Source: Bradyrhizobium sp. JYMT SZCCT0428 (GTDB taxonomy: Bacteria; Pseudomonadota; Alphaproteobacteria; Rhizobiales; Xanthobacteraceae). From it: a DNA stretch of 64,000 nucleotides. The DNA is taken from positions 1-64,000 of the forward strand of contig NZ_JAFCLS010000011.1 in the NCBI RefSeq assembly GCF_018131075.1, in the 5' to 3' direction. Positions 1 to 9,383 of this stretch are shown here, piece by piece (within the stretch, counting starts at the first letter, position 1; every line of letters begins with the position of its first letter). The translations under genes were made by a program, and so were the position numbers. The notes beneath the pieces are model-generated. The model saw only the letters and a program-made list of their open reading frames with translations. It was not told the DNA's origin and did not search any database.

Positions 1-521
1 AGATCGCGGGGATCAAGATGGTCGAAGCCTATCGCAGCCAGTATGGCTCCGACTTCATCAACGTGATGCCGACCAATCTGTACGGCCGCGGCGACAATTA
101 TCATCCCGAATACAGCCACGTCGTCGCCGCCCTGATCCGGCGCTTCCACGAGGCGAAGGTTTCGGGCGCCAGGAACATCGTGGTCTGGGGCACCGGCACA
201 CCGCGGCGGGAATTCCTCTACGTCGATGACCTCGCCGACGCCTGCATCCATTTGATGAAGACCTATTGCAGCGGCGAACTCGTCAACATCGGCCTCGGCG
301 ACGACATCACCATCGCCGAATTCGCCCGGCTCGTTGCCGCGACCGTCGGCTATACCGGCGAGATCAGCTATGATACCTCGCGGCCGGACGGCACGCCGCG
401 CAAATTGCTCGACGTCAGCCGCCTCGCCAAGCTCGGCTGGCGCGCCAAGACCCGGCTCGAGGATGGCCTCAAGCTCGCGTATCAGGCTTACCTCAGCGAA
501 TCCAAGCAAGCGGCGGAGTAG
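1..521 (+). CDS. fcl: GDP-L-fucose synthase, C-terminal part (cut by window edge)
   Basis: This is the C-terminal part of an NADPH-dependent epimerase/reductase that turns GDP-4-keto-6-deoxymannose into GDP-L-fucose in the cytoplasm. The reading frame is open from base 3, so the gene starts outside the window; the first ATG at 18 is internal. The visible part has the family's NLYG-GDN-HPE stretch and the [13 protein letters not shown] segment typical of Fcl/WcaG. The Rossmann glycine motif and the catalytic Tyr-x3-Lys are upstream and not seen. A gmd gene would be expected upstream. The gene faces the giant glycanase gene tail to tail. The family call is firm, but which sugar polymer uses the fucose is inferred from location. 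Confidence 0.9.
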   Translation, partial: IAGIKMVEAYRSQYGSDFINVMPTNLYGRGDNYHPEYSHVVAALIRRFHEAKVSGARNIVVWGTGTPRREFLYVDDLADACIHLMKTYCSGELVNIGLGDDITIAEFARLVAATVGYTGEISYDTSRPDGTPRKLLDVSRLAKLGWRAKTRLEDGLKLAYQAYLSESKQAAE

Positions 522-666
522 CCGCATCAACTGTGCTTGTCTCCACGACATGCGGCCCCATCAAGGGAGCCACATGTTCTGGGCAAACTGTACCTCAGCA
601 TCCATTACTGCCGATGGTCACGATCTGATTTACTCGATCCAATTGAACTGCGCCTCCGTCCCGTCG

Positions 667-3600
667 TTAGATGACGAACGCGAAATCGGATGACGAGAGC
701 TGAGTCACTCCAACGATTCGAAACGTATCGGTTCCACCCGCATGATGAACGGTCCATTCGTCATCGACATGGGTCAAGTAGGCGCTGGCGTCGTACCCGC
801 TCAGGACCAACTTGTCACGCTCGGCTGTTGAGTTCGTGAAGACATGGAAATCTGCAATTGTGTCATGCCCGCCGCCGATGGAGTATTTGAACGTATCGTT
901 TCCTGCACCGCCAAAAAGCCAGTCATTACCGCCAGCGCCATCGAGAACGTCATTGCCACTGGAACCTACCATTCGGTTCGCTAGCGCGTTGCCGGTTCCA
1001 GCGAGCCCCTGCATCAGACTCAGATTTTCGACATTGTCCGCAAGCGCATACGACACCCACGCCTGGACCGTATCAACACCATCTCCGGGCCTTTCAACAA
1101 TGCTCGTGTTTGCGGACCCGACGACATACGTGTCATCGCCCGACCAGCCGACCAGCGTATCGCCAATGCCACCCGTTTTCAGATTGTCGTTCATGGCCGT
1201 TCCATAAACGAATTGCGAGGGCCCCGTCGCGTTCCACCAGGACGTCGGCGTCCCGCTGGTCGGCAGGGCGCCAGGCAATTGAAAATCGTCACTCACAAAA
1301 TCCGCAACATTCGTGTCGCGAAAGACCAAGGTGTCGTTGGTTGTCAGCTTGAGGTATACGTCAGCTCCTTGCTGGGTCATTCCAAACTGGATGTCTGCAA
1401 ACGACGCAAACGCGAACCCGCTCAAGCTGACGACGTCGTGCCCGGCTCCGGAACCGGCATCTAAGTCGGTAATGATGTCCGAACCGTCCCCCTTGCTGAT
1501 TGCAAAGGTGTCGCTGCCGTTCCCGCCCGTCAGCACGTCGTTTCCCAGTCCGCCGGTGATCACGTTAGCAGCATCATTTCCGGTTATGATATTGGCCTGC
1601 CAGTTACCGGTCGCGTTGATCGCAGCAGAGTCGGTGAGCGTGAGGTTCTCAACGTAATCTGACAGCGCATAGGTCGCGGACGATTTGACCGTGTCGACGC
1701 CTCCACCGACACTCTCTGAAACCTTGGCGTTCAGATCCATGACAATATAGGTATCATCCCCCATTCCGCCGGTCATGGTATCAGCGCCCCCGGCTCCGTC
1801 GATCAGGTCATTGCCGGAGGTGCCAATCAGAGTATCTGCACCCGACGTTCCAACAAGGGTGTTGGTCGCAGCATCACTTACCCGAAGTGAATAGTTGGCA
1901 AGGGTATACTCCGACAACTGGTATGCCTTGATCGCGTCGATGGACATCGTCGCTGTCGATCCCGCGGCGGCTGTTCCGGCCCAACCGCCCATGGCCAGAT
2001 TGGCGATCATGTACATTGACGTATTCATGTCGGACGGTGTCGGCGCCCGGCCTATTTCCGTGCCGTCCACGAAGAAGGTCAGCTCGTATGGCGTCCATTC
2101 AACGGCGAACGTATGCTGTCCCGCAGTGAGATTGCCGGTGTTCGCCCAGGATCCGGCGCCCGCAGCTGACCCGGTCGAGGAGTGGATCTGCCAGTGAGCC
2201 GAGTCAGGATTTTGTCCAAAACCTTCGAGAACATCCAGTTCGGTGCTGTAGTGACCGTTCAGGGGTAAAAGCCAGAATGCCGGCCACGCCCCGGTCGTAT
2301 CGGGGAGAGTGGCCGTCATTTCAAAATAGCCATAAGTCTGGACAAAGCTGTTCTCGCTCGTGATCATTCCCGTCGAAAACTGAGCGCCACCGACATATGC
2401 GAAATCGTCGGAATCAATCGGTCGCGCGGTGATGACGAGTTGACCGTCCTTCAGCGAAAAGGGATCGATTCCAAGCGTAGTTGCCGCCTGCGTTCCAGGC
2501 AGGCCCAAAAAGCTGCTGTCAACATAAATGCCCTGTTCACCGGCCAGCAAGTAGCTCGCTGCGCCACTCCAGGCGTAGCTCGTGCGCCAGGTCAAGGTGG
2601 GATCTTGACCTGCTGAGATGTAGTTGAAATCATCGTTGAAGGTTTGAACCAAGCCCGACGCCGGCATTGAGATGTTGACATTACTGGCGGTGAACGCCTG
2701 CACGCTGGTATTTTCCAGCGTGACTGTCTCGTTGTTGCCGAGTTTAAGAATGACGTCAGTACCGATCTGCGTCATGGCAGCTTGAACGTCGGCAAATGTC
2801 TTGAAATTTGTGCCGCTGAGCTGAAGAATGTCGCCGCCTGCGCCGGTAGCGAAATCGATAATGGTATCGGTGCCGCTGCCGGCGGCGATAACGAACGTGT
2901 CTTTACCGGCTCCGCCAGTGAGAACGTCGTTGCCAAGTCCACCGTCGAGCCTGTTGTTGCCGGCGTTGCCAGTCAGGATATTGCTGAGATCGTTGCCGGT
3001 CGCTGGCCCGGAAGTACTGCCCGTCAAGGTCAAATTTTCAACGCTCGGCGCGTTGACGAGACTGTAACCATCATATCTGGCAGCAAAAATGGTATCGATG
3101 CCCTGCCCGGACTGTTCCACGACCTTGGTGTTGTGGTCGTAAACGACATATCTATCGTCTCCCCCACCTCCCGCGAGCGTTACCCCTGTGCCGGTTGCCT
3201 GCAAATAGTCGTTTGCCGAACCACTGACCAGCGCGCTGTCCGCCTGAACTGCTGTGAGCGTTGTGTTGGCTGCACCACTTGCTGGAAGCGGATTGTCGAG
3301 AACCACATTTGCTGTCACCAACGATGACAATGCGACGTTCTGAAGCGTAAGCTTTTCGGTGCTTGATAGATTAACGACAGTGTCGGATCCCACTTGCTTG
3401 GCCACAGCGAGGAAGGTCGCGAACGTCGAAAAACCGTAGTTCTGGACCCGCAGCACGTCGCCGCCAGCGCCAGCCTGAAAGTCGCTGACGGTGTCCGATC
3501 CATAACCTTTCGAGACCACGAAAAGGTCGCCGCCGCCGCCCCCGCTCAAGAGATCGTTTGCCGTGCCGCCAAACAGAATGTCGCTTCCGGAAAGCAGGTC

Positions 3601-6567
3601 GGCTGCTTGCGCGGCCGTTGCATTGCCGACTGCTGTCAGCGTCAAGCTGGCGGTCGAGCTTGCACTCAGCGAGCCGTCGGAAGCGGTGTAGCTGAAGCTG
3701 ACCGGCCCGCTGTAGTTAGCCGTCGGCGTGTAGTTCCAGGTGCCATTGCCGTTGTCGACGATGCTGCCGCCGCCGCTGGCGACGCTCACCGCGGTGATCG
3801 ACAGCGACGAGCTGTCGACGTCGGTGACCCCGGCCAGCATGGTTGCAGCATCGAGGGTGTAGGCGGCGCCTTCGGTGCCGTCCACCAGCATCACCGGCGT
3901 TGCCACCGGCGCATCGTTGACTGCGGCAAGGGTCAGGCTGGCGGTCGAGCTTGAGCTCAGCAGGCCGTCGGAAGCGGTGTAGTTGAAGCTGACCGGCCCG
4001 TTGTAGTTGGCGGCCGGCGTGTAGCTCCAGGTGCCATTGCCGTTGTCGACGATGCTGCCGCCGCCGCTAGCCACGCTCACCGCGGTAATTGACAGCGACG
4101 AGCTGTCGACGTCGGTGGCCCCGCCCAGCAGGGTGGCGGCGGTAATGATGTAGCCTGTGTCCTCGGTACCCGCCGTCAGCGTCAATGGGGCTGTCGTCGG
4201 TGCATCGTTGACTGCTCCCAGAGTCAGGATGGCGGTCGAGCTCGAGCTCAGCGAGCCGTCGGAAGCGGTGTAGTTGAAGCTGACCGGTCCGTTTTGGTTT
4301 GCCGCCGGCGTGTAGCTCCAGGTGCCGTTGCCGTTGTCGACGATACTGCCGCCGCCGCTGGCCACGCTCACCGCGGTGATCGACACCAACGAGCTGTCGA
4401 CATCGGTGACGCCAGCCAGCAGGGTTGCGGCGGTAATGGTGTAACTGGTGTCCTCAGTGCCCGCCGTCAGCGTCACCGGCTTAGACTCCGGGGCGTCGTT
4501 GGCTGCGGCAAGGGTCAGGCTGGCGGTCGAGCTTGCCTTCAGCGCGCCGTCGGAAGCGGTGTAGTTGAAGCTGACCGGTCCGTTGTAGTTAGCAGCCGGT
4601 TTATAGGTCCAGGTGCCGTTGCCGTTGCTGACGATGCTGCCGCCGCCGCTGGCCACGCTCACCGCGGTGATCGACAGCCACGTATTGTCGACATCGGTGA
4701 CGCCGCCCAGCAGGATTGCGGCGGTAATGGTGTAGCTGGTGTTCTCGGCGCCCGCCGTCAGCGTCACCGGCGTTGCCACCGGCCCATCGTTGACCGCCTT
4801 CAGGGTCAGGCTGGCGGTCGAGCTCGAGCTCAGCGAGCCGTCGGAAGCAGTGTAGTTGAACTTGACCGGCCCGTTGTAGTTGGCGGCCGGCGTGTAGCTC
4901 CAGGTGCCATTGCCGTTGTCGACGATGCTGCCACCGCCGCTGGCGACGCTCACCGCGGTGATCGACAGCGACGAGCTGTCGACGTCGGTGACGCCAGCCA
5001 GCAGGGTTGCGGCGGTAATGGTGTAGCTGGTGTCCTCGGTGCCCGCCGTCAGGGTCACCGGCTTCGACACTGGCGCGTCATTGACTGCGGCAAGGGTCAG
5101 GCTGGCGGTCGAGCTTGCCTTCAGCAAGCCATCGGAAGCGGTGTAGTTGAAGCTTACCGGTCCATTGTAGTTAGCAGCCGGTTTATAGGTCCAGGTGCCG
5201 TTGCCGTTGTTGACGATGCTGCCGCCGCCGCTGGCCACGCTCACCGCGGTAATCGACAGCCACGTATTGTCGACATCGGTGACGCCGCCCAGCAGGGTTG
5301 CGGCGGTAATGGTGTAGCTGGTGTCCTCGGTGCCCGCCGTCAGCGTCACCGGCGTTGCCACCGGCCCATCGTTGACCGCCTTCAGGGTCACGCTGGCGGT
5401 CGAGCTCGAGCTCAGCGAGCCGTCGGAAGCGGTGTAGCTGAACTTGACCGGTCCGTTGTAGTTTGCCGCCGGCGTGTAGCTCCAGGTGCCATTGCCGTTG
5501 TCGACGATGCTGCCGCCGCCGCTGGTCACACTCACCGCGGTGATCGACACCGACGAGCTGTCGACATCGGTAACCCCGGCCAGCAGGGTTGCGGCGGTAA
5601 TGGTGTAGCTGGTGTCCTCGGTGCCCGCCGTCAGGGTCACCGGCTTTGCCACCGGCGCGTCGTTGACTGCGGCAAGGGTCAGGCTGGCGGTTGAGCTTGC
5701 CTTCAGCAAACCGTCCGAAGCGGTGTAATTGAAGCTGACCGGTCCATTGTAGTTAGCAGCCGGTTTATAGGTCCAGGTGCCATTGCCGTTGTTGACGATG
5801 CTGCCGCCGCCGCTGGCCACGCTCACCGCGGTGATCGACAGCGACAACGAATTGTCGACATCGGTGACCCCGCCCATCAGGGTTGCGGCGGTAATGGTGT
5901 AGCCCGTGTCCTCGATGCCCGCCGTCAGCGTCACCGGCTTTGCCACCGGCGCATCGTTGACCGCCTTCAAGGTCAAACTGGCGGTCGAGCTCGAGCTCAG
6001 CGAGCCGTCGGAAGCGGTGTAGTTGAACTTGACTGGTCCGTTGTAATTTGCCGCCGGCGTGTAGCTCCAGGTGCCATTGCCATTGTCAACGATGCTGCCA
6101 CCGCCACTGGCCACACTCACCGCGGCGATCGACACCGACGAGCTATCGACGTCGGTGACACCGGCCAGCAGGGTTGCGGCGGTAATGGTGTAGCTGGTGT
6201 CCTCAGTGCCCCCGATCAGCGTCACCGGCTTCGTGACCGGCGCGTCATTGACTGCGGCAAGGGTCAGGCTGGCGGTTGAGCTTGCCTTCAGCGAGCCGTC
6301 GGAAGCGGTGTAGTTGAAACTGACTGGTCCGTTGTAGTTAGCAGCCGGTTTATAGGTCCAGGTGCCGTTACCGTTGCTGACGATGGTGCCGCCGCCGCTG
6401 GCCACGCTCACCGCGGTGATCGACAGCGACGAGCTGTCGACATCGGTGACGCCGGCCAGCAGGGTTGCGGCGGTAATGGTGTAACTGGTGTCCTCGGCGC
6501 CCGCCGTCAGCGTTACCGGCTTTGCCACCGGCGCAGCATAATTCGGTGTCGTAACGTTCGTCAGCAT
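667..6567 (-). CDS. Giant secreted GH16 glycanase with cadherin-like and RTX repeats
   Basis: A protein of about 1966 residues, probably secreted by a type I system, with an endo-glycanase domain that may trim or release exopolysaccharide. Residues about 13-985 are ten cadherin-like repeats of about 97 residues with NGTW-Y-P-AN motifs. RTX calcium-binding nonapeptides (GG-G-D-L) follow at about 990-1265. A GH16 domain spans about 1305-1550 with the catalytic ExDxxE signature as ELDVLE near 1441. A second RTX block runs to about 1950 and the hydrophobic end DFAFVI resembles a type I secretion signal; no N-terminal signal peptide is seen. I chose the ATG at 6567, preceded by GGGAGAGGG; a GTG at 6618 would add 17 residues. 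No type I exporter genes are in the window. It is comparable in plan to rhizobial ExsH-type glycanases, but the substrate is unknown. Confidence 0.88.
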   Translation of the reverse strand: MLTNVTTPNYAAPVAKPVTLTAGAEDTSYTITAATLLAGVTDVDSSSLSITAVSVASGGGTIVSNGNGTWTYKPAANYNGPVSFNYTASDGSLKASSTASLTLAAVNDAPVTKPVTLIGGTEDTSYTITAATLLAGVTDVDSSSVSIAAVSVASGGGSIVDNGNGTWSYTPAANYNGPVKFNYTASDGSLSSSSTASLTLKAVNDAPVAKPVTLTAGIEDTGYTITAATLMGGVTDVDNSLSLSITAVSVASGGGSIVNNGNGTWTYKPAANYNGPVSFNYTASDGLLKASSTASLTLAAVNDAPVAKPVTLTAGTEDTSYTITAATLLAGVTDVDSSSVSITAVSVTSGGGSIVDNGNGTWSYTPAANYNGPVKFSYTASDGSLSSSSTASVTLKAVNDGPVATPVTLTAGTEDTSYTITAATLLGGVTDVDNTWLSITAVSVASGGGSIVNNGNGTWTYKPAANYNGPVSFNYTASDGLLKASSTASLTLAAVNDAPVSKPVTLTAGTEDTSYTITAATLLAGVTDVDSSSLSITAVSVASGGGSIVDNGNGTWSYTPAANYNGPVKFNYTASDGSLSSSSTASLTLKAVNDGPVATPVTLTAGAENTSYTITAAILLGGVTDVDNTWLSITAVSVASGGGSIVSNGNGTWTYKPAANYNGPVSFNYTASDGALKASSTASLTLAAANDAPESKPVTLTAGTEDTSYTITAATLLAGVTDVDSSLVSITAVSVASGGGSIVDNGNGTWSYTPAANQNGPVSFNYTASDGSLSSSSTAILTLGAVNDAPTTAPLTLTAGTEDTGYIITAATLLGGATDVDSSSLSITAVSVASGGGSIVDNGNGTWSYTPAANYNGPVSFNYTASDGLLSSSSTASLTLAAVNDAPVATPVMLVDGTEGAAYTLDAATMLAGVTDVDSSSLSITAVSVASGGGSIVDNGNGTWNYTPTANYSGPVSFSYTASDGSLSASSTASLTLTAVGNATAAQAADLLSGSDILFGGTANDLLSGGGGGDLFVVSKGYGSDTVSDFQAGAGGDVLRVQNYGFSTFATFLAVAKQVGSDTVVNLSSTEKLTLQNVALSSLVTANVVLDNPLPASGAANTTLTAVQADSALVSGSANDYLQATGTGVTLAGGGGDDRYVVYDHNTKVVEQSGQGIDTIFAARYDGYSLVNAPSVENLTLTGSTSGPATGNDLSNILTGNAGNNRLDGGLGNDVLTGGAGKDTFVIAAGSGTDTIIDFATGAGGDILQLSGTNFKTFADVQAAMTQIGTDVILKLGNNETVTLENTSVQAFTASNVNISMPASGLVQTFNDDFNYISAGQDPTLTWRTSYAWSGAASYLLAGEQGIYVDSSFLGLPGTQAATTLGIDPFSLKDGQLVITARPIDSDDFAYVGGAQFSTGMITSENSFVQTYGYFEMTATLPDTTGAWPAFWLLPLNGHYSTELDVLEGFGQNPDSAHWQIHSSTGSAAGAGSWANTGNLTAGQHTFAVEWTPYELTFFVDGTEIGRAPTPSDMNTSMYMIANLAMGGWAGTAAAGSTATMSIDAIKAYQLSEYTLANYSLRVSDAATNTLVGTSGADTLIGTSGNDLIDGAGGADTMTGGMGDDTYIVMDLNAKVSESVGGGVDTVKSSATYALSDYVENLTLTDSAAINATGNWQANIITGNDAANVITGGLGNDVLTGGNGSDTFAISKGDGSDIITDLDAGSGAGHDVVSLSGFAFASFADIQFGMTQQGADVYLKLTTNDTLVFRDTNVADFVSDDFQLPGALPTSGTPTSWWNATGPSQFVYGTAMNDNLKTGGIGDTLVGWSGDDTYVVGSANTSIVERPGDGVDTVQAWVSYALADNVENLSLMQGLAGTGNALANRMVGSSGNDVLDGAGGNDWLFGGAGNDTFKYSIGGGHDTIADFHVFTNSTAERDKLVLSGYDASAYLTHVDDEWTVHHAGGTDTFRIVGVTQLSSSDFAFVI
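3620..6540 (-). repeat. Ten tandem ~290-bp repeats encoding cadherin-like domains
   Basis: Ten in-frame units of roughly 288-291 bp lie head to tail inside the giant glycanase gene. Units 1-8, counted from the N-terminus, alternate between two types. Type A has TYKPAANYNGPVSF, KASS and AAVNDA. Type B has SYTPAANYNGPVKF, SSSS and KAVND. The last units diverge. The alternation gives a higher-order period near 580 bp, as expected from repeated unequal exchange of an A-B pair. High identity makes the copy number prone to change and to assembly error. Confidence 0.9.
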
Positions 6568-7083
6568 GATTGATGGCCCTCTCCCGGGACAACCAACCAA
6601 AAAGGGAGCAACGAGCACTTAGTGAATTGCCGACAATTGAAAGTATCGCCTGTGGGTTGTTCGGCTCGCTTAACAGCTGCCTAAAAACAGCTTTGCGCTC
6701 TTGATGGAGTCTCCGTAAGATTACGGACGCAAGCGTTGCGGATGTTCACCTGCACCCCGCAGAAGTCACTCACGACGCAGTCTGACTCATCTGTGCCATA
6801 GACCAGATGCGACCGGAACTTTCCATTGAGGGCACCAATGGACAGCGTCGCGATCACGAGTCCCCGGGTTTATACGGGCATCGCCGCTGCAACATTCGCA
6901 ATTCATCGTTCGGTCGATCACCACTCGATTCAACGCGAGATGCTCGGCGCACTCGCACTGGCGATCTGCTTCACTCGAAATGCCGACACACGCCAGGCTA
7001 ACGTCCGATCGCGCAAATCTTAATACGCCAACACTGCTTCTCGTCGGCGCACACGCGCCGACTCTCGCCTTGCCTCGACCCAA
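6568..7083. other. Gene-poor upstream region of the giant glycanase gene
   Basis: About 515 bases separate the glycanase start from the stop of galE. Short open frames here lack convincing start signals or family features. The stretch should hold the glycanase promoter, but I cannot place -35 and -10 boxes with confidence. It contains a 16-base inverted repeat described separately. Confidence 0.5.
6712..6727. promoter_or_regulatory. Inverted repeat TCCGTAA-GA-TTACGGA, possible operator
   Basis: Two perfect 7-base arms are separated by 2 bases, about 145 bases upstream of the chosen glycanase start. The short gap is more like a dimeric regulator site than a terminator, and no T-run follows. 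Its function is unproven. Confidence 0.35.
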
Positions 7084-8061
7084 TCAATATGAGCGATCGC
7101 GCTCCCAACGGAGCGCGCTGCCGATTATTGCATCGAGGTTGTCGAACTCCGGATTCCATCCCAACTCCGACCTTGCCAAGGCAGAGTCTGCGACGATTGC
7201 AGCGGGATCTCCGGGACGCCGGTTCGAAAATCGGATGTCAAGCTTCTCCCCGTTGACCCGCTCAACGGCGTTCAACATCTCAAGTACCGAGTAACCACGA
7301 CTGTAGCCGCAATTCGCCGTCAGGTTGTCCCCGCCACTTCTGAGCCGGGCCAATGCAAGCCGGTGTGCGACGGCCAGATCCTGAACGTGAATATAGTCCC
7401 GGATGCAGGTACCATCAGCTGTAGGATAATCGGTGCCGAACACCTCGACGAACTTCCGCTTGCCCAGCGCGGCTTCGCTTGCAATCTTGATCAAATGGGT
7501 GGCGCCTTTAGTTGCCTGCCCGGCCCTTCCGCGCGGATCTGCACCGGCAACATTGAAATACCTCAACACGGTGTATTTGAGGCCATGTGCGTTCGCTATA
7601 TCGTTCAGCATCCACTCTGACATCAACTTGGACCGGCCATAAGGCGACTGGGGTCGGAGGGGACTGCTCTCCTTGACCGGTTCAGTTCCGCCGGTTCCGT
7701 AAACCGCGGCCGTTGACGAAAAAATGAAATATGGAACTTGGCCCCTGACGGCCGATTCAACCAGGCTTCGCGTCTTGCAAGTGTTGTTGTGATAGTATTC
7801 GAGCGGATTAGCGACGGATTCCGGAACCACTATCGATCCAGAGAAATGCATGATCGCATCGATGCCATGCTCGGATATGATCCTACCGACCAGCGCAGAG
7901 TCACCAATATCGCCAACGATGAGCCTGGCATTGCGAGATACGGCGGCTTCGAAGCCGGTGGACAGGTTGTCCAAGACGATAACGGTCTCGCCGGTGTCTG
8001 TCAGTTCCAGGACCGCCTGGCTGCCAATATAGCCGGCACCACCAGTGACCAGAACGGGCAT
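7084..8061 (-). CDS. galE: UDP-glucose 4-epimerase (first copy)
   Basis: A 325-residue extended short-chain dehydrogenase that interconverts UDP-glucose and UDP-galactose in the cytoplasm. The NAD-binding motif GGAGYIGS is at residues 7-14, the SST serine/threonine site at 115-117 and the catalytic Tyr-x3-Lys as Y141/K145 in SPYGRSK. The ATG is preceded by GGAAAG at good spacing. Length and motifs match full-length GalE. It lies downstream of, and codirectional with, the family-2 glycosyltransferase at 8186, about 120 bases away. A second galE lies at 16799. Substrate range, including a possible UDP-GlcNAc activity, cannot be read from sequence alone. Confidence 0.93.
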   Translation of the reverse strand: MPVLVTGGAGYIGSQAVLELTDTGETVIVLDNLSTGFEAAVSRNARLIVGDIGDSALVGRIISEHGIDAIMHFSGSIVVPESVANPLEYYHNNTCKTRSLVESAVRGQVPYFIFSSTAAVYGTGGTEPVKESSPLRPQSPYGRSKLMSEWMLNDIANAHGLKYTVLRYFNVAGADPRGRAGQATKGATHLIKIASEAALGKRKFVEVFGTDYPTADGTCIRDYIHVQDLAVAHRLALARLRSGGDNLTANCGYSRGYSVLEMLNAVERVNGEKLDIRFSNRRPGDPAAIVADSALARSELGWNPEFDNLDAIIGSALRWERDRSY

Positions 8062-8185
8062 AATCTACTTTCCAGTTGCTTATCGGACGGGGCTCTCGAA
8101 TCGAAAATAACGAGAGAACTGTCAGGTGAAAAGGCATTTTTGTGGTAGCCCGCCGGCCGCTCGGCGAGTTTGCCCGGGCCGCCTT

Positions 8186-9103
8186 TCAGGACGAACCGGC
8201 TAGGCCGCGCAGAGCCCAGCGTCCCAGTTCGACGGACACTCTTGGCACAATCGAAACAGCCCCTATCGCAAGCTGGATGGTCGGAAGCAGCCGATGCTCC
8301 GCTTGCCAACAGCGACGTACCTCGTTCGCGAATTCATTCGCGTAGTACCTGCACCACACGCGTCGCCCCAGCAGGCGCTCTGTCTCGAGCGCGCGGTCAC
8401 CGACCGTGTGAACTTTCTGCCGATCGTTGATGCGCAGCACCCATTTCAGCATCGTCGCGTGATTTGCCGACATGTTGTGGCCGTGCCAGCGATACAGCGC
8501 GGTAACTTCGTGATGTGAAGCGATGGGATAGCGCAGGGCCATACGGAAATAGACGTCGTAATCCTCGCAACGAGGTAACGTCGCATCAAATCCGCCGATG
8601 TCGCAGAGGCTACGGCGATCGTAGACCACTGTCGCATGCATGCCGATGGCATTACCCGTTAGAAAGGTCCTGAATGCATTCGTCCCAACCGCGGAGTACA
8701 CGTCATCGCCGAGCGTTTCTCCATTCGTGCCAATGCGCCGATGCGCACCGTAGACAAGTCCGGCGCCGGGATTCTCCGCGTGACAGGCCAGCCCGGCACT
8801 GACGGCCCTGGGCGTCAAAAGGTCATCCGCGTCGAGGAAGATGATGCAATCGGAAGATGCGGCGCTGAGGCCGGTATTGCGTGCCGCGGCCAGGCCTGCA
8901 TTGGATTGACGAATGAGACGAACGCCTGGATAGTTGACCACCACAGCGGCAGGATCGTCGGTCGATCCATCGTCCACGACGATCACTTCGTCGAAGCCAA
9001 CCGTCTGTTTCATTGCGCTTTCGATCGATGCCGGCAGGAAATGGGCCTGCTGATATGTATTGATGACGAGAGCGACCGATTGTGCCGACAACGATTTATC
9101 CAT
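8186..9103 (-). CDS. Family 2 glycosyltransferase
   Basis: A 305-residue GT-A fold enzyme that probably adds one sugar of the polysaccharide repeat from a nucleotide-sugar donor at the inner membrane face. The N-terminal donor site has VINTYQQAHFLP (residues 13-24) and VVDDGSTDD (42-50). The metal-binding DAD is at 91-93 and a CEDYD acidic motif lies at 179-183, as in inverting GT2 enzymes. No strong transmembrane segment is seen. A GGAAG ribosome site lies 8 bases before the ATG. It is divergent from the next glycosyltransferase across a 280-base gap that should hold two promoters. Donor and acceptor are unknown. Confidence 0.88.
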   Translation of the reverse strand: MDKSLSAQSVALVINTYQQAHFLPASIESAMKQTVGFDEVIVVDDGSTDDPAAVVVNYPGVRLIRQSNAGLAAARNTGLSAASSDCIIFLDADDLLTPRAVSAGLACHAENPGAGLVYGAHRRIGTNGETLGDDVYSAVGTNAFRTFLTGNAIGMHATVVYDRRSLCDIGGFDATLPRCEDYDVYFRMALRYPIASHHEVTALYRWHGHNMSANHATMLKWVLRINDRQKVHTVGDRALETERLLGRRVWCRYYANEFANEVRRCWQAEHRLLPTIQLAIGAVSIVPRVSVELGRWALRGLAGSS

Positions 9104-9383
9104 CTACTATACTTCCATCACTTGGCTTGCGGCCGCAGGAAGCCTCTCGTCGGCTTGCGATGCATTTCTCGCCTGAGCGGTTAACGCTAATACTGCGACG
9201 CAGGCATAATCGACAAAATTGCGGCATACTCAAAACCGTTCAGTTTGTTAGGTTAATTGGTAACATATAGATAAACCTCGTCGCCAGTTGACGAATTTTC
9301 AGGTCGTTGAAATCGGCGACATGAGGAGATTTAAGTTTGCGAGACACTCGAAACGATCTTGAGGCTGGCGGGAAGGTCGACTG

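Noticed and set aside
4294..5694. 466-residue open frame on the plus strand across the tandem repeats (also shorter ones at 2782 and 3394)
   Set aside because: It lies antisense to the cadherin-like repeats, its length comes from the repeated GC-rich sequence lacking stops, and the protein is Arg/Gly low complexity with no family features.
3620..6540. Possible CRISPR-like array in the repeat region
   Set aside because: Units are about 290 bp, in frame and coding, with no short repeats or unique spacers.
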